Shown: positions 36,431-46,157 of the stretch, in pieces
Layout of the letters: the number at the start of each line of letters is the position of its first letter
Numbering within the stretch: the first letter of the stretch is position 1
NCBI RefSeq assembly: GCF_021533215.1
Contig: NZ_JAJNKA010000003.1
Span: forward strand, 434,001 to 498,000
Reading direction: 5' to 3'
DNA length: 64,000 nucleotides
DNA from: Portibacter lacus
Lineage (GTDB): Bacteria; Bacteroidota; Bacteroidia; Chitinophagales; Saprospiraceae
Position numbers and translations under genes: made by a program
Notes under the pieces: model-generated
Database searches by the model: none
Seen by the model: the letters and a program-made list of their open reading frames with translations, nothing else
Told to the model about the DNA's origin: nothing

Positions 36431-37993
36431 ATGAAAATAAAAAATCCACTTCTCTTCATTACCCTTTGTATATTCTTGTGGACTTGTAAGACAGCCGAAA
36501 AGAACGAAGTTGCAGACATTCCATATGATGGAACTTGGGAATCACTGCAGCAAATGCCGGTTCCCGATTGGTTTAATGATGGAAAAATTGGCATTTTTAT
36601 TCACTGGGGTCCGTACAGTGCAATAGGTCATCTGAAGAAAGGAAGAGGATATGCTGAGCATGTTCCAAAAGGGCTTTATAAAGACACAAGTTATTACTAT
36701 CCTTATATGAGAGAACGGTGGGGAGCTGCGCCGCCAGAATTTGGTTACAAGGATATCATACCTGATTTCAAGGCTGAAAATTGGGATCCAGAGGAATGGG
36801 CCCATCTTTTTGCTGAAGTAGGCGCTAAATATGTGGTGATGACCGCTGAACACCATGACGGCTGGGCCAACTGGGATTCAGAAATCACACCCTATAATGC
36901 CATGGATATGGGGCCTAAAAGAGATCTAGTAGGTGATTTAGGTAAAGCTGTAAGGAAACATGGACTTAAGTACGCTCCATCTTATCATCGCGAGCGACAT
37001 ACTAGTTTTTTTACGACCAAACAATATCTAGTCCATCCAACACCGCATGATGATATTCTTGAAGAAATCAAAAAAAATCCAGAAGCAGAACGACTTTATG
37101 GCCCTTTTGGGTTTAGCAAAGAGGCAACAGATGAATACGTAGCAAGATGGAAGGAAATTCAAGAAAAATACCAACCAGATTTTATGTGGATCGATGACAT
37201 CCCCATCTTCACTAGGGATGGCAACAACTCCCAAGTAGAACCCAAAGTTTTCAAGCCTGAGATTCAATACTTTTACGATCAATGTAGACTAATGATTACA
37301 GATTTCATGAATGATGCAAGTCAGAGAAATCATGAAGTATATATGAACAACAAGGGTGCAAACAGGAATTGGCCGGATGGGATAGGTTGCTTAGAAAAAG
37401 ACAATTTGAAATTAAAAGTCATCGGCCCGAAGTGGCAAAGTTGCACCACTTTCGGAACGTCTTTTGGCTATCTGGAAAATGATAAATACAAATCTCCCGA
37501 AGCGATTATTGCGGAAATGGTCGAAGTGGTTTCTAGGAATGGTAACTTTTTAATCAATATAGGACCAAGGGCAGATGGAAGTATTGTCCAAGAACAGCAA
37601 GACTTGTTACATGAAATGGGGAATTGGCTGAGAATAAACGGAGAGGCTATTTATGGAAGTCGATATTGGAAAGTGAACCACCAAGAAAAAGGAAATCTAG
37701 CATTTACTACGAATGGTAAAAATCTATTTGCCATAGCACTAGAAAAACCAATTTCGCCCCTAGTCATTGAAGCTAGTAAAGGATGGAATCAGAATGATGT
37801 GAAATCCGTCAAACTTCTCGGATCTAATGCTAAGATTACGTGGAACTTAACTCCTGAAGGCTTAGAAATCATTCCGCCGTCTGACTTGGGTGATAGTCAA
37901 TATGCTTGGTCTTTCAAAATTGAAACCACTAAAGAACAACATGAAACATCGGCTATTCAGTCTGATGTGAATAAAGCCTTGGAAAATCTTTAA
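36431..37993 (+). CDS. GH29 alpha-L-fucosidase lipoprotein
   Basis: A 520-residue lipoprotein enzyme expected to remove terminal alpha-L-fucose. I chose ATG 36431 because it begins a lipoprotein signal (LLFITLCIFLWTC); the longer frame to TTG 36332 has no sensible leader. GH29 motifs: FNDGKIGIFIHWGPYSAIG, AKYVVMTAEHHDGWANWDS, KYAPSYHRERH, and the nucleophile Asp255 in FMWIDDIPIF. VSRNGNFLINIGPRADGSI is the typical late motif, followed by a small C-terminal beta-sandwich. It begins 108 bases after the regulator and ends 13 bases before the sulfatase, so the two enzymes are probably translated together. Fucosidase plus sulfatase points to a sulfated fucose-containing glycan. Confidence 0.94.
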   Translation: MKIKNPLLFITLCIFLWTCKTAEKNEVADIPYDGTWESLQQMPVPDWFNDGKIGIFIHWGPYSAIGHLKKGRGYAEHVPKGLYKDTSYYYPYMRERWGAAPPEFGYKDIIPDFKAENWDPEEWAHLFAEVGAKYVVMTAEHHDGWANWDSEITPYNAMDMGPKRDLVGDLGKAVRKHGLKYAPSYHRERHTSFFTTKQYLVHPTPHDDILEEIKKNPEAERLYGPFGFSKEATDEYVARWKEIQEKYQPDFMWIDDIPIFTRDGNNSQVEPKVFKPEIQYFYDQCRLMITDFMNDASQRNHEVYMNNKGANRNWPDGIGCLEKDNLKLKVIGPKWQSCTTFGTSFGYLENDKYKSPEAIIAEMVEVVSRNGNFLINIGPRADGSIVQEQQDLLHEMGNWLRINGEAIYGSRYWKVNHQEKGNLAFTTNGKNLFAIALEKPISPLVIEASKGWNQNDVKSVKLLGSNAKITWNLTPEGLEIIPPSDLGDSQYAWSFKIETTKEQHETSAIQSDVNKALENL

Positions 37994-38006
37994 ATGATTA
38001 AAGAAA

Positions 38007-39500
38007 ATGAGTATGTATGCTAAGGTGATATTTATAATATTGGTTTACTCGATGCTATCTTCTTGCGTCGAAGAAAAGAAACCAAACATTGTTTTTATCA
38101 TGGCGGACGATTTAGGTTGGCAAGATGTCGGGTTTATGGGAAGTAAATGGTTCGAGACTCCTAATCTTGATCAGTTTGCAGCTGAAAGTCTTGTTTTTAA
38201 TAATGCTTATATGTATCCAACCTGTTCACCTTCCAGAGCAGCGCTGCTAACTGGGAAGCATTCTTTCAGAACTGGAATATATAATGTTCCCGTCTTAGAA
38301 CGTGGAAATGCAGAAGATAATATATTTTCAAATTGGTCAGTAGGTTTAGAACATCCGATGTATTCGGAACCACTACAAAAGGCAGGTTATCGATTGATTC
38401 ATCTGGGCAAGTGGCATCTAGTCGGTCCAGCACCAGAACTTGAGGTCAATCAACCCTATCAACAACATCTATCACAACCTGGCAACGGAAATCTGGACTG
38501 GTTAGAAAAGCACCTTAAACCAGCAATTCAAGCCTACTACCCGTTAAGAAGAGGATTCAATAAAAATGTGGGTGGAACTTGGTGGGGAGATCCTGCCAGA
38601 GGATACATCGATGGATATCAATCTGAGAGTGGTGGATATAAAGCCCCATTTAAAAATCCATTTATTGAGGACAAAGCAGACGATGAATGGTTGACTGATC
38701 GATTAACGACTGAAGCCATCGATTTTATTGATCAAAATAAAGGTGAACCCTTTTTTGTGAACCTTCATTTTTATGCACCACATCGTCCTACCGTTCCTAG
38801 GAATAAGGAATGGCTTCAGAAATTCATGAATAAAATGCCCGATGCTGTTACAGGCCAAGGTGAAAAAAATCTGGAAGAAATAGCTGGATATGCGACTATG
38901 ATTGAGTCCATAGATGAAAATGTAAAGCGAATTCTTGATTATCTCGATGCAGAAGGATTACGTGAAAATACCATCATCATTTTTACTTCTGATAATGGAT
39001 ATAATGGTATTCAAAGTGGTACTAATACCTTAAGAGGAGCTAAGGGGACCGTTTATGAAGGAGGAATTCGTGTTCCAGCCGTTATCAACTGGAAAGGTCA
39101 CATAAATCCAGGTAAATCGAATACGCCCATTTGTGGTATGGATTATTTTCCGACGTTTTTAGACTTGGCACGTGTCGATGATTTTCAAGGCGAATTAGAT
39201 GGCAATAGTTTATTTCCCATTTTATCGGAGAAACCATTTAATGAGCGACCACTTTATTGGCATATAGCTAGTACCTATAAGAATCCACCTTGTTCTATCA
39301 TTCGAAAGGGTGAATGGAAGTTGATTCAATTTCTTAATGACGGCAAATTAGAACTATATAACTTAGCAGATGATTTAAAGGAATCTAATAATCTTGCAGA
39401 AGAAAAGCGAGAGGTCAGTAATCGATTGTTAGCAATGCTCACCACTTGGCGAAAGGAAAATAACGTGCCGCTTCCGCCTGCTTCGGTTCTAGAGTATTAG
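38007..39500 (+). CDS. S1-family sulfatase lipoprotein
   Basis: A 497-residue type I sulfatase carrying a lipoprotein signal (VYSMLSSC). The formylglycine signature is CSPSRAALLTG with Cys73 as the residue to be converted. Metal-binding and active-site motifs are FIMADDLGWQDVG, HLGKWHL, FYAPHRPT and IFTSDNGYNG. The formylglycine-generating enzyme is not in the window. Length is normal for polysaccharide sulfatases. It directly follows the GH29 gene and precedes the beta-propeller protein by about 40 bases. It likely removes sulfate esters before or after fucose release; the exact sulfate position cannot be told from sequence alone. Confidence 0.96.
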   Translation: MSMYAKVIFIILVYSMLSSCVEEKKPNIVFIMADDLGWQDVGFMGSKWFETPNLDQFAAESLVFNNAYMYPTCSPSRAALLTGKHSFRTGIYNVPVLERGNAEDNIFSNWSVGLEHPMYSEPLQKAGYRLIHLGKWHLVGPAPELEVNQPYQQHLSQPGNGNLDWLEKHLKPAIQAYYPLRRGFNKNVGGTWWGDPARGYIDGYQSESGGYKAPFKNPFIEDKADDEWLTDRLTTEAIDFIDQNKGEPFFVNLHFYAPHRPTVPRNKEWLQKFMNKMPDAVTGQGEKNLEEIAGYATMIESIDENVKRILDYLDAEGLRENTIIIFTSDNGYNGIQSGTNTLRGAKGTVYEGGIRVPAVINWKGHINPGKSNTPICGMDYFPTFLDLARVDDFQGELDGNSLFPILSEKPFNERPLYWHIASTYKNPPCSIIRKGEWKLIQFLNDGKLELYNLADDLKESNNLAEEKREVSNRLLAMLTTWRKENNVPLPPASVLEY

Positions 39501-39543
39501 CTAAATGGCTGAGTTATTTAAGACACATCATTCAATATACTAT

Positions 39544-41136
39544 ATGAAAAAACAAATACAATTATTACTTCCAGTCCTCTTTATTTCACTCTGTGTTGCT
39601 TGCAATAATGACCAGCAATTAAAAACAAAAAATCAGGAAGAGTGGTCTATTGATTCGCAAGAAAACTGGACAATAAATACTGCTTCGCAAACTAATTTAG
39701 AAATAGCCGATGGTAAGTTACGCCCTAAGGATAGCATGGCTACATTCCAGAGTTCCATCAAAAAGTTTGATGACAAGCGATCCTTGAAGACGATCACATT
39801 TTCTCAGTCTCCAGAATGGTTAAATTGGGAACCCGTTCCTAATATTGGCCCTTCTAATCTGGGAGATGCTCCGGTAGCCCTACAGCTAGGTGATGGGAAT
39901 TATTGGATGTTTGGAAGATATAGACTTCACAAAAGTCAGAAAGATGGTGAATTCAAGCCTGAGTCTACTACATTAGATGGTTATAAAAACATTGACCTAA
40001 AAACCACTCCTTTCGACAATCAGTTTAATGCGCCAGGAGGCCTAAAACCTAGTAAAGGTGGTTATCACGCTTGGCAAAGTAAAGACATGGTTAATTGGGT
40101 GCACCACGGACCAGTGACTGAAAAATTCTCCAAGTGGGTCACTTCTGCGGAATATGTTGATGGCAAATTCTACCTCTACTACGATTTTCCAAATGATCAA
40201 AATCCGCACCTATACATTGATGAAGATATAACAGATGGAATACCAGGGAAAAATATGGGAATGGCATTTAATGATCCGTCAGATGGATCTGATTGTGCAG
40301 TCATTCGAGATCTTGATGGTATTTTTCATATCATCGCTGAGGATTGGTCGCCTATTAATGCGTCGACGCACGCTTGGGATTCGCCTCTAGCAGTTCATGC
40401 GACGAGTGCAGACGGTTTTAATGATTTTAAAATTGTGAATTATCCAGTGGATGAACGAACCGAAGCCACCGGTAAGTTTGAAGAATATCCACATCCGCAC
40501 TGGCATGCAGAAGATCCGGAAAACTACCCTAGTAAAATTGCGAAAGAAGATATTCCACAGCACAAAATTAAAGCTGGTGATCGACGTGCATTTGCTAAGT
40601 ATGAAATCCATGAGCCAGAGCAAAGTGCATATGGAGATTGGGCATCTATTGCCATCGGCGGACAGAATTATTTGTTCTGCGATTTCGATCCGGCAGGTAG
40701 TCATGGAAGGGAGCATATGAGTGTTGCTTGGTTTACTTCCAGTGATATAAATGAGCCATTTACTTTCTGTGGTAATATAGGCCAAGGACATCCTGACCCA
40801 GATATTATGTTTGCCGAAGGTCAATTTTATTTACTTACACAGATGAATATCGATTATGTGAGCTCAGGACCATGGGTGGAAGGTGTAGAAGTCCGCGTAG
40901 GTGTGGATACCACGAATAATGGTATCATAGATCAATGGACGAAGTGGCAGGAAATCTCAGAAGAATATGATTACATAGAGGGTTTTGCGAAACAAGTAGC
41001 CAAATCTCCGGCTATGCCAGATGTGTCAGCGCTTCCAGAGGGATATGCCTTTCAATTTGAAGTAAAGCTAGAAGATCGAACATCAAACGCGTCGAAACCG
41101 ATATTGGATAAAGTTGTTCTCGCATTTAACAAATAA
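39544..41136 (+). CDS. Beta-propeller, glycosidase-like lipoprotein of unassigned family
   Basis: A 530-residue lipoprotein (lipobox SLCVAC) from ATG 39544; the ATG at 39505 would add 13 residues ahead of the signal. The central region has blade-like repeats common to GH43/GH32/GH117-type five-bladed propellers: YWMFGRYRLHKS, AWQSKDMVNWVHHGP, WVTSAEYVDGKFYLYYDFP, NDPSDGSDCAVIRDLDGIFH, GQGHPDPDIMFAEGQFYL. Aspartates and glutamates recur at blade starts as in catalytic propellers (for example DCAVIRD, SAEY). A C-terminal beta-sandwich may bind sugar. I recall similar proteins from marine polysaccharide loci, but I cannot attach it to a numbered glycosidase family. In the operon-like row behind the sulfatase. 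Confidence 0.7.
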   Translation: MKKQIQLLLPVLFISLCVACNNDQQLKTKNQEEWSIDSQENWTINTASQTNLEIADGKLRPKDSMATFQSSIKKFDDKRSLKTITFSQSPEWLNWEPVPNIGPSNLGDAPVALQLGDGNYWMFGRYRLHKSQKDGEFKPESTTLDGYKNIDLKTTPFDNQFNAPGGLKPSKGGYHAWQSKDMVNWVHHGPVTEKFSKWVTSAEYVDGKFYLYYDFPNDQNPHLYIDEDITDGIPGKNMGMAFNDPSDGSDCAVIRDLDGIFHIIAEDWSPINASTHAWDSPLAVHATSADGFNDFKIVNYPVDERTEATGKFEEYPHPHWHAEDPENYPSKIAKEDIPQHKIKAGDRRAFAKYEIHEPEQSAYGDWASIAIGGQNYLFCDFDPAGSHGREHMSVAWFTSSDINEPFTFCGNIGQGHPDPDIMFAEGQFYLLTQMNIDYVSSGPWVEGVEVRVGVDTTNNGIIDQWTKWQEISEEYDYIEGFAKQVAKSPAMPDVSALPEGYAFQFEVKLEDRTSNASKPILDKVVLAFNK

Positions 41137-41200
41137 GTAATTATGAAGACTAGATATAATCTATATTTTTTTCAATCATCAAAGAAGTTTAGAGACTAAG

Positions 41201-41626
41201 ATGAAGCGAATTATTGACACACCACATCTTGTCATTTTCCTAGCTATTCCCTTAATATTCGGTTTGTCGTTTATTGGATATAATACCGTTATTGATCTTC
41301 AGTATCATGATACTTATATCGTAGTGGGTATGTTTCAATTGGGAATTACATTCTGCATTTTGCTTGGTTTCATAGGATTAATTTACTGGTTGCTCAGAAA
41401 AATAAGGTTAATCGCCTGGATGACGCAAGTTCATGTCTTGATAACCATATTGACTATAGCATCCATGGTCGTAAGTGGGGCATTAGCAGACACGTTATAT
41501 GGTGAAAAATTTAACCCCATCAGCCTGATCATGTTTAATTTAACCAACCTGCTCCTTCTCAGCCAATTTATATTTGTCATCAATATCATTAAGAGTTTGA
41601 TTAGGAAAAAACGAGAAATACAATAA
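41201..41626 (+). CDS. Small four-helix membrane protein
   Basis: A 141-residue inner-membrane protein with four predicted helices. The stretch DLQYHDTYIVVGMFQLGI recalls the HDTYFVVAHFHYV helix of haem-copper oxidase subunit I, but only one short helix is shared, so this is not an oxidase. Similar short proteins occur in many Bacteroidota. It sits between two propeller-glycosidase genes on the same strand, 64 bases after one and 8 before the next, so it is very likely co-transcribed with them. Role unknown. Confidence 0.7.
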   Translation: MKRIIDTPHLVIFLAIPLIFGLSFIGYNTVIDLQYHDTYIVVGMFQLGITFCILLGFIGLIYWLLRKIRLIAWMTQVHVLITILTIASMVVSGALADTLYGEKFNPISLIMFNLTNLLLLSQFIFVINIIKSLIRKKREIQ

Positions 41627-41634
41627 CGAAAACT

Positions 41635-42654
41635 ATGTTTAAAAATCACAGCAATGCTTCAAACTTGGTTCTAGTATTCCTAATCATTCTTTTCGGAGCT
41701 TGCAACAATACTGGTGAAGTAAAATCTTCGATCAATTCTGATGTAGCAGAAAAGTCAATTACATTTACTTACCAAGATGTCAGTGGTATAGGGAAAGACA
41801 GTGTGTTTAACCGAAGAGACAACAGTGACATCATCAAAGTTGGTGATACCTATTATATCTGGTATTCTCGAATGGACAGTCCGATTACTTCTGGTTATTG
41901 GGCTACAATTTGGTATGCAACTTCGAAAGACGATGGTCATTCCTGGGAGGAACAAGGAATGGCACTGGGACTGGGTGATAAGGGATCATTTGACAGCCAT
42001 TCGGTCTTTACACCAAATATCTTAGCACACGGTGGAAAATATTATTTATATTATACAGGCGTCCAACCCACTCCTGGCAACCCAGATGGCATTTTCGAAG
42101 GAAATCATACCACAGACTTTACAGCTATAGGGCTTGCAGTGGCTGATCATCCAGATGGCCCATTTAAACGAGTTGAAAACAACCCAATCATAAAGGTCAG
42201 TCAAACACCAGAAGATTTTGACAGTTATCGAGTAGATGATGCGAGTCTTTTGGTAAAAGATGGTCAAATATGGCTGTATTATAAAGGACGATCTATTATT
42301 CATGGATCGAAGGGTCCGGGACTAACGGAAATGAGTGTAGCAATAGCTGACAGACCTGAAGGTCCATATAAGAAACATAAAGGTTCACTTCTAGACAAAA
42401 GCCATGAAGTATTGATCTGGAAAAAAGGGAACAGTGTTGCTTCGTTAGCATCGATCAGCAAATCAATCAATTATGCAGAAGATGGTCTTGATTTTTCAGT
42501 AATGGCAGACAGCTTGACCAATATTCCGAAAGCACCTGGTTTGTTCCGACCGGACCTGGCAGGAAATGATACCAATGAAGAAACACCTGGGTGGGGAATT
42601 TCGATGACTGGCAAAAAAGGTGAAGTTTACTTGATTCGCTTTGAGATGGAGTAA
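41635..42654 (+). CDS. GH117/GH43-like five-bladed propeller glycosidase lipoprotein
   Basis: A 339-residue lipoprotein (lipobox LFGAC). Blade motifs: FNRRDNSDIIKVGDTYYIWYSRMD, ATIWYATSKDDGHSWEEQGMALG, SHSVFTPNILAHGGKYYLYYTG, AIGLAVADHPDGPFKR, YRVDDASLLVKDGQIWLYYKGR. The arrangement of RRDxSDII, the FTPNIL blade and the DDASLL blade resembles GH117, known for exo-acting enzymes on anhydrogalactose or galactose ends of red-algal galactans, but GH43 has the same fold. With a fucosidase and a sulfatase alongside, the true substrate could equally be a fucose-rich glycan. Last gene of the plus-strand carbohydrate row; no clear terminator follows. Confidence 0.75.
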   Translation: MFKNHSNASNLVLVFLIILFGACNNTGEVKSSINSDVAEKSITFTYQDVSGIGKDSVFNRRDNSDIIKVGDTYYIWYSRMDSPITSGYWATIWYATSKDDGHSWEEQGMALGLGDKGSFDSHSVFTPNILAHGGKYYLYYTGVQPTPGNPDGIFEGNHTTDFTAIGLAVADHPDGPFKRVENNPIIKVSQTPEDFDSYRVDDASLLVKDGQIWLYYKGRSIIHGSKGPGLTEMSVAIADRPEGPYKKHKGSLLDKSHEVLIWKKGNSVASLASISKSINYAEDGLDFSVMADSLTNIPKAPGLFRPDLAGNDTNEETPGWGISMTGKKGEVYLIRFEME

Positions 42655-42834
42655 GCTTATATAAATGCATGATTCAGTGCTACTTTAAACCTTATGTCTG
42701 TATATTAATAAAATATGCCAATTTCTGAATAAATAAAGTAAGCCGTTTTAACTCCAGGGGGATGGAAGTCTAGCTTTAGTCGGAGAGAAAACGATAAGAC
42801 AAATGCTGCACTACATCAAGTAGTTAGTTGTTTA

Positions 42835-43998
42835 CTATTTATATTCTTTTATTTTATTATCAATTAATCTTATCACTTTATCTTCCTCCAAATTTAAGAT
42901 ACTCATACTTAGTTTTATTATTTCATCATAGTTGTTAGTTTTATTATTGATAAGTTCGCGAATCCCTTCATCTCCTTTTATTTCAAAAATAACTTCACAT
43001 ATTAAAGCTCCTCCTGGGTAAGCAGCAGGATAGCCATTCCAGTCTGTTTGATTGTTTAAAATATTCTTTAATGAAAATGTCTCATTTATATTATAATCAT
43101 GCGCCAATTTTTTCATTATTACTAAGTACTCTTCTAAATTTTCTTTTGTTCCCAAAAATGTTGCTAAGCCCTCTTCAATTACATGCCCTCTATTTTTATT
43201 CGTAGGAAGCAATTTATGAATGAATTCATGCGGATAAAACTCATCACCTTTGCTTGATAAAATCATACCTTCTCTTGCTTTTCCTGTTGTTATACCAGTA
43301 AAGTAGTAATCAAAATTTTCTAGCTCACCCATTTCATCAATATCATTTGCCAAATAGAATCTGAACTTGCTATGAAAATTAGGATTAAATCTTTGAATTA
43401 TTTTATTGCAAAAATTTACTGCTTTTTTAGCTTGTAATTCATCAAAATCATGCTCGTCTGAATATACATATTCGATAAAACCTACTTGTTTTTTCTGCCA
43501 TTTTCTTGTTTTTTCTACTAATAAGTTCTCAAGTTTCCAATTCCCTTCCTCTCTTAATGCATTTAGTTTATGTATACACCATACTTTTGAACCCACATAA
43601 GGTGGTTCTATAGCTGAGTTTGAATATAAGACCCTTATTTGATACTTTTCATTCTTAGGTTCAATGGAAAGAACGAATGGAGTATAAATTCTAAAAAGCT
43701 GACTACTGCTTATTCCATTGTATATACTAATTCTGGAGAAGTCAAAATCTTCAAATTGTGCCTTTTCTTCGCTGTTCCAATATGGATTATCATAAATCGA
43801 ATCCGATTGTGAATTGATGTAATTTTCATATAAATCCAATACTTCTTTTACATCATTATTAGTAGTGTCAACCCTTGAACTTATATGTACTGTGATATGA
43901 TCTTTCGTTCCTTGAAATAATTCATTATTCACCTTTTCTTCTTTAACATTGCCACTGTCACAACTAAAAAGGAGAAGGATTAATAGAAGTCTTATCAT
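42835..43998 (-). CDS. Putative zinc-metallopeptidase-like lipoprotein (HExxH)
   Basis: A 387-residue probable lipoprotein with a very short signal (IRLLLILLLFSC, cysteine at residue 13). The C-terminal half holds FYPHEFIHKLLP, an HExxH zinc motif, followed 15-20 residues later by VIEEGLATFLG, which offers the third-ligand glutamate seen in gluzincin peptidases of the MA clan. The N-terminal half (about 30-170) is a beta-rich domain I do not recognise. The gene is convergent with the carbohydrate locus and has a markedly A/T-rich, K/N/I-rich make-up like its neighbour at 44316, suggesting this stretch is accessory. Catalytic residues look complete; target unknown. Confidence 0.65.
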   Translation of the reverse strand: MIRLLLILLLFSCDSGNVKEEKVNNELFQGTKDHITVHISSRVDTTNNDVKEVLDLYENYINSQSDSIYDNPYWNSEEKAQFEDFDFSRISIYNGISSSQLFRIYTPFVLSIEPKNEKYQIRVLYSNSAIEPPYVGSKVWCIHKLNALREEGNWKLENLLVEKTRKWQKKQVGFIEYVYSDEHDFDELQAKKAVNFCNKIIQRFNPNFHSKFRFYLANDIDEMGELENFDYYFTGITTGKAREGMILSSKGDEFYPHEFIHKLLPTNKNRGHVIEEGLATFLGTKENLEEYLVIMKKLAHDYNINETFSLKNILNNQTDWNGYPAAYPGGALICEVIFEIKGDEGIRELINNKTNNYDEIIKLSMSILNLEEDKVIRLIDNKIKEYK

Positions 43999-44315
43999 TA
44001 TATTTTGTTTTTAATCGTTTCCCAACTGTGAATTGAAAGAGTAGCGACGACAATCGGAGGAAGTGCTTTTTGTGAGCTGTTAGATCTAGTTACCTTTTAT
44101 CTACAATCCTATATATAGCTCATTAACTCTCCTCAGTAGGACAATAAATATCGTGAAATTAGAATTTTTTATCTAAGCCAATAGGAAACTTTGACTCTTA
44201 AATTGTAAAACATTAAGTCGCGTATTCTGAGTTTTGTAATGATTGGCTTTGAAAGCTTTGGTTAATTTTTAATAATTTGTCCTTTGTAAAGTTTCCTCAT
44301 GTATTTTAATCTAAT
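43999..44315. other. Gene-free divergent interval
   Basis: About 315 A/T-rich bases between two divergent accessory genes. Nothing identifiable apart from loosely matching TTTG and TAATTTG strings near 44255-44290. Confidence 0.4.
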
Positions 44316-45590
44316 ATGAAATTTTTTTTCACGTGTTTGTTCTGTCAGATATGTCTTCTGGGACTTAGCCAAAACTTAGAGTTTGTTACAATTGATAGTA
44401 CACTCTTGAAGGGTGCCAATCGAGTTTATGCTATACTTTTTGATAGAGAATCTAATACAATTGTTGATGAAGTTGTGTTTGAAGAGTTCGATCATCATTT
44501 TGATTTTATAAAATTAAGCACGAAGAATATTAATTTAGAGAATCTTTCGGTTGGATTGATATACAATGGAATTTCAAGAATCAAATATGACAATAGTTAT
44601 TCTGAGTTTAAAATATCGGATGAATTTGTTAGTGGTTTTATTATTTATAAAATTGAAAATTACCATGTGGATATTCTACCTAAATTAGGGCAGAATTTCA
44701 GTTTTAGTGATCGTTGGAGTTATAATTCAGATAAAGTCGTTTTAAATATTACGAACATTCCTCATCATTATGAGCCCTATAATACTCACGAATTTGAATA
44801 CAAAGATTATGAATTTCGTAAGAATTTAATGCAAAGGGATACTAGGATAATTGACTATAATTTTAGTAATGATTGTATGGTAGATTTGCTTTTTTATTCT
44901 AATAAAATGGAATCCTTTAGACATTTGCTTGTACCTTGTTATGAGTTCGAAGCTGAAGGAGAAGTGATTAAAGATTTTACAGACATGGATAGCACTTTTT
45001 CCATTCTGAAAGTCAATACAGAACTTACCTCTAAAGATTTAGATATTCGAGGAAGTTCTGAATTTGGAGACAAGTTAAAGTTGAGGGAAATTTTAAACCA
45101 TGAAGAACCAGCTAAAACCTTTATTTTTAGTGACAAGTATGGTATTAGTAATATCGAAGTGAATGCGCGTTTTGAAAAAGAAAAATTTTTTGATTGGGAA
45201 AATTCGATGACTAAAAGAGTTTATTTAAATAAGACTTTATCCTTAGTTGAATCTTTGACGATACCAGATTTTGAATTTATTGATTACGAGTTAGATGAAT
45301 TTGACGGTTCGTTTTCACTTAGAACAGAGTATGAAATAAGTAATTGGAGAATAAGAGCTGAACTTGCAAGTCCTGTGAAAAATGCAGAAGGCTATCACGT
45401 TTTGAATTCGATAGTTTTATTTTGTGGTGATCTTAAGAAAATTACGATTCCTCCACTCAATAAAAGCGCACTTTTTAATTTATTTGGAATAGATAAAATT
45501 TTAATCAATAGACCTACCGTGATTGATTTAGAAAGCTATATAGATGGTTGGCAAGTGCTCTTTCATCAAGAATCTAATCTGCTTGATTAA
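44316..45590 (+). CDS. Exported protein of unknown function
   Basis: A 424-residue protein with a signal peptide (FTCLFCQICLLGLSQ), mostly beta-strand in appearance, with many paired aromatic/acidic segments and no repeats, lipobox or T9SS tail. It begins like an exported beta-sandwich protein (LEFVTIDSTLLKGANRVYAI). I recognise no family. It lies between an HExxH lipoprotein and the zone of broken genes, so it is probably a strain-variable gene. The frame is intact and codon use looks ordinary for an A/T-rich gene. Confidence 0.6.
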   Translation: MKFFFTCLFCQICLLGLSQNLEFVTIDSTLLKGANRVYAILFDRESNTIVDEVVFEEFDHHFDFIKLSTKNINLENLSVGLIYNGISRIKYDNSYSEFKISDEFVSGFIIYKIENYHVDILPKLGQNFSFSDRWSYNSDKVVLNITNIPHHYEPYNTHEFEYKDYEFRKNLMQRDTRIIDYNFSNDCMVDLLFYSNKMESFRHLLVPCYEFEAEGEVIKDFTDMDSTFSILKVNTELTSKDLDIRGSSEFGDKLKLREILNHEEPAKTFIFSDKYGISNIEVNARFEKEKFFDWENSMTKRVYLNKTLSLVESLTIPDFEFIDYELDEFDGSFSLRTEYEISNWRIRAELASPVKNAEGYHVLNSIVLFCGDLKKITIPPLNKSALFNLFGIDKILINRPTVIDLESYIDGWQVLFHQESNLLD

Positions 45591-45812
45591 TAAATTAAGA
45601 GAAGAGGATAAATGACAAAAAGCTCTAATATCTTTATAACAAACACACTGATTGGATACTTGTTTATGATTGAGATAGAATAATTCAAACTCTAAATTGA
45701 TCTGGGTACAATTGTAAATAAAATTAAACACTAGATTATATGTCAAAGAGTTTTCATGTAACTTGGAATAATCTTAAGGGTAAAACAAATAAAGAAATAT
45801 TTATCACTAGAA

Positions 45813-46157
45813 CTACAATTTCGGTTCCGGTCCCATCCATAACTCTAGTTTTCCTCCGTTCACAATCTCTTCATGCATAAGATAATATCTATCCAATGTC
45901 TTTCCATTCAATTCCATTTTCTGAATGAAGATGTTTACAGGTGAATTGTTATTCGCTATTATTTTAATTTCTTTTCCATCGTAGTATTTCGGATCCAGTT
46001 CTACCACAATTTCATTAAAAACTGGACTGGTGATTTCATACTTATTATCTCCTGAGTTAATAGGATGAATTCCCATGGCTGCTAGGATATACCAAGCAGA
46101 CATCTGTCCTACATCTTCATTTCCACACAATCCATATGGCCCCACTCCGTAGGCCAT
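45813..46157 (-). pseudogene. C-terminal fragment of a second GH92 glycosidase
   Basis: About 115 codons that end in a normal stop at 45813 and match the last part of GH92 enzymes: GPYGLCGNEDVGQMSAWYILAAMGIHPIN, then YEITSPVFNEIVVELDP and a final GGKLELWMGP. Unlike the full gene at 29895 it has the canonical GNED-GQMSAWY motif, so it is not a copy of that gene. The upstream 600 or so residues are missing: at about 46155 the sequence switches abruptly to a metallophosphoesterase tail on the opposite strand. Without its N-terminal domain it cannot be an active enzyme. Confidence 0.85.

Noticed and set aside
45528-45746. 72-codon minus-strand open frame next to the GH92 fragment
   Set aside because: Overlaps the end of the intact gene at 44316 on the opposite strand and shows no family resemblance; checked because the area is rich in gene fragments.
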